A stretch of 11,936 nucleotides of DNA from Acidobacteriaceae bacterium (GTDB lineage: Bacteria; Acidobacteriota; Terriglobia; Terriglobales; Acidobacteriaceae): NCBI GenBank assembly GCA_003154055.1, contig PMCH01000086.1, positions 1 to 11,936 of the forward strand. The letters are read 5' to 3'. The notes under the pieces are model-generated. The model did not search any database and was not told the DNA's origin. It saw only the letters and a list, made by a program, of their open reading frames with translations. Shown one piece after another: positions 7,533 through 11,936 of this stretch. The number at the start of each line of letters is the position of its first letter. Positions within the stretch are counted from its first letter, which is position 1. Both the position numbers and the translations under genes were made by a program.

Positions 7533-9569
7533 ATGGCCAGAGCGTCGCGCCCGGCATTCCGCATCGCCATCGACACGGGTGGCACCTTCACCGACTGCGT
7601 GTGGGTGGAGGGCGGTTTGCTCAAGACGCTGAAAGTGTTCTCCACTCCGGACGACCCGTCGCGCGCGATCGCTGCGGCTCTAAAGAAGATCGACGCGGGA
7701 GCCGGGGTGACCCTCCTGCACGGCACGACGGTCGGCACCAACGCCCTGCTACAGAGGAAAGGGGCGCGGGTCGCCCTGATCACGACGGCTGGGTTTGAAG
7801 ACGTCATCGAGATCGGACGCCAGGCTCGCCCCCGGCTGTACGACTTTTTCTTTGAACGGTCAGCACCGCTGGTGGCGGACAAATTGCGCTTTGGGGTGAA
7901 GGAAAGAACCGATGCGGAGGGCCAAGTGCTGGAACGCCCATCGCGAGAGGAGTTGGCACGACTGCGGCAATTGGTGGCGCACGCAGGGCCCGAGGCCATC
8001 GCGCTCTCCTTATTATTTTCTTTCGCAAATCCAGAAAACGAAGCGGCCGTTTCGGAAGCGCTGGCCGATCTTAACCTGCCGCTTTCGATTTCACACAAAA
8101 TCCTTCCGGAATTTCGCGAATACGAGCGCACCAGCACCGTGGTCGTGAATGCATACCTGCAACCGCTGATGCAGAGCTACCTGCAACGACTCGGCGACCG
8201 CGTGGCTGCTCTGAGCGGAAGCGCCAAGCCGGCACGGAAAAGTGGCGCACGCATCTTTGTTATGCAATCGAGCGGCGGAATCACGGCGCTTGGGTCGGCG
8301 GCGCGGGAACCGGTGCGGACTGTTCTCTCCGGCCCGGCGGGTGGGTTGGTTGGAGCGGCAGCGATGGCCCGGCGCAGCGGGATTGCGAAGATCCTGTCGT
8401 TCGACATGGGCGGAACCTCGACCGATGTCGCTTTGTTGCCGGACAAAGTGCAACCCGGCAGCCAATCCGAGGTGGCCGGTTTCCCGGTGAGCGTTCCCAT
8501 GCTGGACATCCATACAGTCGGCGCGGGCGGCGGTTCGCTGGCGCGCTTCGATGCCGGAGGCGCGCTTCGCGTGGGGCCAGAGTCAGCCGGTGCCGATCCG
8601 GGGCCAATTTGCTACGGACGCGGAACGCAACCCACCGTGACCGATGCCAATCTTCTCCTCGGCCGCCTTCGTCCCAACCGCTTTCTTGGAGGAGAATTCA
8701 CCCTCGATCTGGAACGAACGCGCAGCATCACGGCGCAGTGGCTCAAGAAGCAGGGTTCCCCTCTCAGCCTGGAACAGTTCTCCGCTGGCGTGGTGCGCGT
8801 GGTGAATGCCAACATGGAGCGGGCGCTGCGCGTGGTTTCAATCGAACGCGGCTACGATCCGCGTGATTTCGCACTGGTGGCGTTTGGAGGTGCCGGGGGT
8901 CTGCATGCCTGCGAACTGGCCGAGGCGCTGGCCATTCCGACGGTGGTGCTGCCGGCCCAACCCGGCGCTCTCTCTGCGTTCGGCATCCTGGTTAGCGATG
9001 TGGTCAAAGATTTCTCGCGCACCTTGCTCTGGCGTTTTGCCGATGCCGCTCCTGGCGCGAAACTCGCTGCGGAGTTCCGGAAACTGGAGCAGTCGGCGCA
9101 AAAAGAATTTCACGCGGAGAGATGGGCGGGCCCTCCGCGCTACGAACGCAGCGTGGACCTGCGCTATCGCGGACAGGGTTACGAACTGAACGTTTCGGCC
9201 ACCGGAAACCTGGCGGCCCGATTCCACCGCGAACACGAACGCCGCTACGGATACCACCACCCGGGCCGGGAAATTGAGTTGGTGACGTTGCGCCTGCGCG
9301 CAACCTTGAGATCGCCGCAGGAGAAAATCAGAAAGGAAATCAGGTCGGCCCGGAAGTCTTCCCGCGCCGCTTCACCTGCTGAGCGCGCACCTGTGTTTTT
9401 TGACGGCAAGACCATATCGACGCCCGTCTACGAGCGTGGAGATCTTTGCCCCGGCCAGTCTCTGAAGGGTCCGGCCGTGATCACCGAGTACAGCGCGACC
9501 ACAGTGATCCCGCCTGGAAAGAAATTCCGGGTGGACCGATCGGCCAACCTGCTGATCGCGATCAGCTAG
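7533..9569 (+). CDS. Hydantoinase/oxoprolinase family protein, A subunit (HyuA-like)
   Basis: A cytoplasmic ATP-dependent amidohydrolase subunit of 678 aa, full length for HyuA-type proteins such as N-methylhydantoinase A, the oxoprolinase N-terminal half or the acetone carboxylase beta subunit. The actin-like ATP-binding fold is clear: DTGGTFTD (residues 14-21), HGTTVGTNALLQRKG (63-77), FDMGGTSTD (290-298), GAGGGS (330-335), and FGGAGGLHACELA from 451. Hydant_A_N spans about 10-185, Hydantoinase_A about 205-495, and a C-terminal domain the rest. Members normally work with a HyuB subunit, usually adjacent or fused; here the flanks are a divergent cyclase and a convergent small gene, so any partner lies outside this window. 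The exact substrate (5-oxoproline, hydantoin or another cyclic amide) cannot be decided. The ATG at 7533 has no visible ribosome-binding site but is the natural start just before the ATP-binding motif. Confidence 0.92.
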   Translation: MARASRPAFRIAIDTGGTFTDCVWVEGGLLKTLKVFSTPDDPSRAIAAALKKIDAGAGVTLLHGTTVGTNALLQRKGARVALITTAGFEDVIEIGRQARPRLYDFFFERSAPLVADKLRFGVKERTDAEGQVLERPSREELARLRQLVAHAGPEAIALSLLFSFANPENEAAVSEALADLNLPLSISHKILPEFREYERTSTVVVNAYLQPLMQSYLQRLGDRVAALSGSAKPARKSGARIFVMQSSGGITALGSAAREPVRTVLSGPAGGLVGAAAMARRSGIAKILSFDMGGTSTDVALLPDKVQPGSQSEVAGFPVSVPMLDIHTVGAGGGSLARFDAGGALRVGPESAGADPGPICYGRGTQPTVTDANLLLGRLRPNRFLGGEFTLDLERTRSITAQWLKKQGSPLSLEQFSAGVVRVVNANMERALRVVSIERGYDPRDFALVAFGGAGGLHACELAEALAIPTVVLPAQPGALSAFGILVSDVVKDFSRTLLWRFADAAPGAKLAAEFRKLEQSAQKEFHAERWAGPPRYERSVDLRYRGQGYELNVSATGNLAARFHREHERRYGYHHPGREIELVTLRLRATLRSPQEKIRKEIRSARKSSRAASPAERAPVFFDGKTISTPVYERGDLCPGQSLKGPAVITEYSATTVIPPGKKFRVDRSANLLIAIS

Positions 9570-9573
9570 CGAA

Positions 9574-9765
9574 TCACTCTTCGTCCGCGGGTTTCGTCTC
9601 TTCGATCGCCATGTCCTTGAGTTCGCTGGACTCGAAGACGTCGCCGCACTCCTTGCATTCCACGTACTCGGCATCATCGTCGCGGGAAACGATCTGCACC
9701 CGTGGATGCTTGCACTGTTTGCCGGTGGCGTTCGGTGGAGGCTGGGGCGGCGGACTCTGCGTCAT
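9574..9765 (-). CDS. Small zinc-ribbon-like protein, 63 aa
   Basis: A short soluble protein with three parts: a Pro/Gln-rich N-terminus (PPPQPPP, residues 5-11), a core with CKH (18-20) and CKEC (37-40), and an acidic tail rich in Glu and Asp. Cys18, His20 or a nearby residue, Cys37 and Cys40 could bind one zinc ion as in rubredoxin/zinc-ribbon folds, with the beta-rich VQIVSRDDDAEYVEC between the two knuckles. I do not recognise a named family and assign no function; a regulatory or protein-binding role is only a guess from the fold. ATG 9765 is supported by a near-consensus promoter at 9857-9830, giving a leader of about 57 bases. Its stop is 4 bases from the convergent hydantoinase stop, so the transcripts probably overlap. 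Confidence 0.75.
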   Translation of the reverse strand: MTQSPPPQPPPNATGKQCKHPRVQIVSRDDDAEYVECKECGDVFESSELKDMAIEETKPADEE

Positions 9766-9829
9766 AGACTCTTAGCTATCTGAATCATTCGAGAGGGTTG
9801 GACCGATCTTTTCACTGGAAAGTGGCCGT

Positions 9830-9857
9830 ATTCTAGACCGCCCATTCAGGATGTCAA
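9830..9857 (-). promoter_or_regulatory. Sigma70-like promoter for the zinc-ribbon gene
   Basis: On the minus strand, TTGACA (9857-9852) is followed after 16 bases by TAGAAT (9835-9830). This is a perfect -35 and a one-mismatch -10, the best promoter match in the window. The predicted start is near 9823, 58 bases before the ATG at 9765. Confidence 0.65.
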
Positions 9858-9858
9858 G

Positions 9859-9879
9859 TACCCTCTGGGGTAGTACCCC
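9859..9879. repeat. Overlapping palindromes upstream of the -35 box
   Basis: GGGGTA (9867-9872) and TACCCC (9874-9879) form a perfect 6+6 inverted repeat around a single G, and TACCC (9859-9863) can pair alternatively with GGGTA (9868-9872). The element abuts the -35 of the minus-strand promoter on its upstream side and lies about 85 bases upstream of the iscR -35. It could be a binding site for a dimeric regulator acting on the zinc-ribbon gene. The spacer of one base is too short for a stable RNA hairpin from the inner pair. Confidence 0.35.
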
Positions 9880-9963
9880 ACCTTCCCACCTCCGTCCCCG
9901 TAAGCTGTTCACCTATAGAAACTTGCCGTTCGGCCTGAAAAAGCGGCCGATGGCTGGTGGGGC

Positions 9964-9993
9964 TTGCAGCAAAGAACCGGGCAAGGTTAGAAT
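9964..9993 (+). promoter_or_regulatory. Sigma70-like promoter of iscR-iscS
   Basis: TTGCAG (9964-9969) and TAGAAT (9988-9993) are separated by 18 bases. The predicted start is near 10000, which places the first IscR-like palindrome on the start site and the second over the leader and ribosome-binding site. Binding at either would be expected to block transcription. Confidence 0.6.
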
Positions 9994-10001
9994 AGAAGTG
10001 C

Positions 10002-10016
10002 GACCGAAACAGTCGG
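10002..10016 (+). promoter_or_regulatory. IscR type 1-like operator, copy 1
   Basis: GACCGAAACAGTCGG is an inverted repeat (CGAC/GTCG around 7 bases). It matches the core of the E. coli type 1 IscR consensus (GAC-TRWWWYA-GTC) at all positions but one (C for the first T). The right flank GGGTAT to 10020 matches RRSTAT completely; the left flank does not. It overlaps the predicted transcription start. Confidence 0.65.
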
Positions 10017-10026
10017 GTATCTATCC

Positions 10027-10041
10027 GACCGAATCAGTCGG
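10027..10041 (+). promoter_or_regulatory. IscR type 1-like operator, copy 2
   Basis: GACCGAATCAGTCGG repeats copy 1 with a single base change, 25 bp downstream. With its left flank CC it forms the 17-bp palindrome CCGAC-N7-GTCGG. It again fits the type 1 IscR core with one mismatch. It runs into the GGAG ribosome-binding site (10040-10043) of iscR. Confidence 0.62.
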
Positions 10042-10051
10042 AGTTCCACCG

Positions 10052-10504
10052 ATGCTCAAACTCACCAAGAAGGCCGACTACGGACTGATGGCCATGAAGC
10101 ATCTGGCCGAACGTGGTGATAAAGGCTCGTGCAGCGCCAAAGACGTCGCCGAGGCCTACCGCATTCCGCAGGAAGCGCTGGCGAAGATTCTGCAGCGGCT
10201 GGTGAAGGCAGGTTTGTTGCATTCGCAGCATGGCATCAATGGCGGCTACACGCTGGCGCGGGACCCGAAGACGATTTCGGCGTTCGAAGTCATCAAGGCG
10301 ATCGATGGGCCCCTCTTTATTACGTCCTGCGTCACGGTGCGCGGCGAGTGCGACCAGACCGACCGGTGCACGATTCGCGAGCCGCTGCGGAAAGTCAACG
10401 AAAGCATCGAGACGGTGCTGAGGAACATCAAGATTTCGCAGATGAAGGAAGAACCGGAAACAATCGAGGTCAAAGCAGCGACCGAGCTAATCAGGATTTT
10501 GTAG
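10052..10504 (+). CDS. iscR: Rrf2-family Fe-S cluster-sensing regulator, IscR-like
   Basis: A cytoplasmic transcription factor of 150 aa, close to the usual size. The start at 10052 is chosen because MLKLTKKADYGL is the standard Rrf2 N-terminus and GGAG (10040-10043) lies 8 bases upstream; the frame stays open back to 9851, but that extension would cover the promoter and operators. Residues about 1-70 form the winged helix, with recognition region around IPQEALAKILQRLVKAGLL (38-56) and wing HGINGGYTLARDP (60-72). Cys93, Cys100 and Cys106 are the three conserved cluster ligands (C-x6-C-x5-C) followed by the dimerisation helix. Family knowledge: [2Fe-2S]-IscR represses the isc genes and apo-IscR relieves this. 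The adjacent iscS and the operator pair support IscR over NsrR, RsrR or CymR, but the Rrf2 subtype is inferred from context. It is 42 bp upstream of iscS. Confidence 0.88.
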   Translation: MLKLTKKADYGLMAMKHLAERGDKGSCSAKDVAEAYRIPQEALAKILQRLVKAGLLHSQHGINGGYTLARDPKTISAFEVIKAIDGPLFITSCVTVRGECDQTDRCTIREPLRKVNESIETVLRNIKISQMKEEPETIEVKAATELIRIL

Positions 10505-10546
10505 GCCCAGTTTGTGGCCGTAAATGAACTTAGGAGAAACGCAATT

Positions 10547-11833
10547 ATGAGCACGGACGTAAAATCGGCGACCCCGAGCACCCAGGTAGCACCGCACACA
10601 GTGCCCGACGGAATCAAGCTTCCCATCTACATGGATAACCATGCGACCACGCCCATGGACCCGCGAGTGTTGGAAGAAATGCTGCCCTACTTCATGGAGA
10701 AGTTCGGCAATGCGGCCAGCCGCAACCATCCTTTCGGATGGGTGGCGGAAGAAGCCGTGGAACTCTCGCGCGAACGCATCGCGAAGCTGATTGGAGCGAC
10801 CGCGAAGGAGATCATTTTCACTTCCGGCGCCACCGAGAGCGACAACCTGGCCATCAAGGGTGTCGCCGAGATGTATCGCGAGAAGGGCAATCACATCATC
10901 ACCGCGGTCACCGAGCACAAGGCCGTGCTCGACACTTGCAAGCATTTGGAGAAGTTCGGCTTCCGCGTCACCTACCTGCCGGTGCAGAAGGACGGGCTGG
11001 TTGATCTCGATGACCTGAAGCGCGCCATCGACGACAAGACGACCCTTGTCACCATCATGGCGGCCAACAACGAGATCGGAGTTATACAGCCGCTGGCGGA
11101 AATCGGAAAGATCTGCCGCGAGCGCGGCGTGATCTTCCACACCGACGCCGTGCAAGCCATCGGCAAGGTGCCGGTGGATGTGAACAAGATGAACATTGAT
11201 GTCGCGTCCATCACTGGGCACAAGCTGTATGGCCCGAAGGGCGTGGGTGCTCTGTACGTGCGCCGCAAGAACCCGCGCGTGCAACTGGTTCCGATGATTG
11301 ACGGCGGCGGGCACGAACGCGGCATGCGTTCCGGAACGCTGAATGTCCCGGGCATCGCCGGTCTCGGCAAGGCATGCGCCATTGCGATGGAAGAGATGGC
11401 GAAGGAATCCTGCACGATGGCGGGCCTGCGCAATCGCCTGCGCGACAGCATCATGAACCGGCTCGACGAGGTCTACATCAACGGTTCGATGGAGCACCGC
11501 CTGCCGGGCAATCTGAACATCAGCTTTGCCTATGTGGAAGGTGAATCACTGCTCATGGGCATCAATGACATTGCGGTTTCGAGCGGCTCCGCCTGCACCT
11601 CGGCGACGCTGGAACCATCTTATGTCTTGAAGGCGCTGGGCACGGGCGACGACCTGGCGCATAGCTCGATCCGGTTCGGCATTGGCCGCTTTAACACCGA
11701 AGCAGAAGTGGACTATGTCGCGGATCGCGTTGTGGAAACCGTTCAGCGGTTGCGCGAACTTTCGCCGTTATACGAAATGGCGAAGGAAGGCGTCGATCTG
11801 AAGACCGTGAAATGGGCGGGAGAAGCACACTAA
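10547..11833 (+). CDS. iscS: Cysteine desulfurase IscS
   Basis: A PLP enzyme that converts L-cysteine to L-alanine, leaving a persulfide on its catalytic cysteine for Fe-S cluster assembly, tRNA thiolation and other sulfur pathways; cytoplasmic dimer. Of 428 aa, the fold-type I signature is complete: YMDNHATTP (28-36), FTSGATESDN (91-100), TEHK with His124, HTDAVQ (198-203), PLP lysine Lys226 in SITGHKLYG, and active-site Cys350 in SSGSACTSA, the long-loop group I (IscS/NifS) type rather than SufS. Compared with E. coli IscS (404 aa) it has about 22 extra polar N-terminal residues. ATG 10547 has AGGAG (10532-10536) 10 bases upstream; the in-frame GTG 10514 lacks one. It is co-directional with iscR and probably in its operon. 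A scaffold gene (iscU/nifU type) is expected further right but is outside the window. Confidence 0.95.
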   Translation: MSTDVKSATPSTQVAPHTVPDGIKLPIYMDNHATTPMDPRVLEEMLPYFMEKFGNAASRNHPFGWVAEEAVELSRERIAKLIGATAKEIIFTSGATESDNLAIKGVAEMYREKGNHIITAVTEHKAVLDTCKHLEKFGFRVTYLPVQKDGLVDLDDLKRAIDDKTTLVTIMAANNEIGVIQPLAEIGKICRERGVIFHTDAVQAIGKVPVDVNKMNIDVASITGHKLYGPKGVGALYVRRKNPRVQLVPMIDGGGHERGMRSGTLNVPGIAGLGKACAIAMEEMAKESCTMAGLRNRLRDSIMNRLDEVYINGSMEHRLPGNLNISFAYVEGESLLMGINDIAVSSGSACTSATLEPSYVLKALGTGDDLAHSSIRFGIGRFNTEAEVDYVADRVVETVQRLRELSPLYEMAKEGVDLKTVKWAGEAH

Positions 11834-11910
11834 AGGGCTGAGTGCTGGCAGTAGAGTGACAAGAAATTCAGTGTTCGTATCTGCGTACGGCTTGATCGGT
11901 TTCGTATCAG

Positions 11911-11930
11911 GGCATCGCTTTAGCGATGCC
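11911..11930. repeat. Perfect palindromic element after iscS
   Basis: GGCATCGC (11911-11918) and GCGATGCC (11923-11930) are an exact 8-bp inverted repeat around a TTTA loop, a stable potential hairpin 78 bases after the iscS stop. The visible downstream bases (GCAGGC) contain no T-run, so it is not a standard intrinsic terminator. It may be a REP-like dispersed palindrome or an RNA processing/stability hairpin within the operon. The window ends 6 bases later, so its full extent is unknown. Confidence 0.55.
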
Positions 11931-11936
11931 GCAGGC

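Noticed and set aside
7292..8137. 281-aa minus-strand ORF opposite the hydantoinase gene
   Set aside because: Ser/Arg-rich shadow spanning two well-supported genes.
9851..10051. 67-residue N-terminal extension of the Rrf2 regulator
   Set aside because: It would translate the promoter and both operators; the standard family N-terminus and ribosome-binding site place the start at 10052.
10487..11497. 336-aa minus-strand ORF opposite iscS
   Set aside because: It lies antisense to a highly conserved gene and has His/Arg/Val-rich shadow composition with no recognisable motif.

Overview
The window looks like chromosomal DNA of a GC-rich, free-living bacterium, most likely an Acidobacteriota (Terriglobia-type). 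This rests on the style of the genes: a secreted FG-GAP propeller protein ending in ASH-type 'choice-of-anchor' domains, a solitary hydantoinase/oxoprolinase A subunit, a polytopic GGDEF protein and an iscR-iscS pair. No marker gene fixes the taxonomy.

Layout. Bases 1-496 hold no gene I can defend. Bases 497-1255 hold two short unrecognised ORFs, the first clearly AT-richer than the rest, so this left end looks like an accessory or decayed segment. After a gap of about 300 bases comes a large secreted protein (1572-4526) with a signal peptide, a seven-bladed FG-GAP propeller and three C-terminal Ig-like/ASH domains. A tRNA-Ser(GCT) lies on the minus strand (4698-4791). Next are an MFS transporter (4923-6083, plus) and, tail to tail with it, a membrane diguanylate cyclase (6093-7499, minus). 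The cyclase diverges from a HyuA-type ATP-dependent hydrolase (7533-9569, plus), which converges on a small zinc-ribbon-like protein (9574-9765, minus).

The right end is an iron-sulfur cluster assembly locus: an Rrf2/IscR regulator (10052-10504) and the cysteine desulfurase IscS (10547-11833). They are 42 bp apart in the same direction and almost certainly form an operon that probably continues into scaffold genes beyond the window. IscS mobilises sulfur from cysteine. IscR, with three conserved cysteines, should carry an Fe-S cluster and report on cluster supply. Upstream of iscR are a sigma70-like promoter and two tandem copies of a palindrome that closely resembles the type 1 IscR operator known from Escherichia coli, so negative autoregulation by cluster-loaded IscR is likely.

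I found no CRISPR array, transposase, integrase or obvious new multi-gene system. The best leads are the tandem IscR operators, the basic insert in the GGDEF domain, the orphan HyuA and the unassigned left end.
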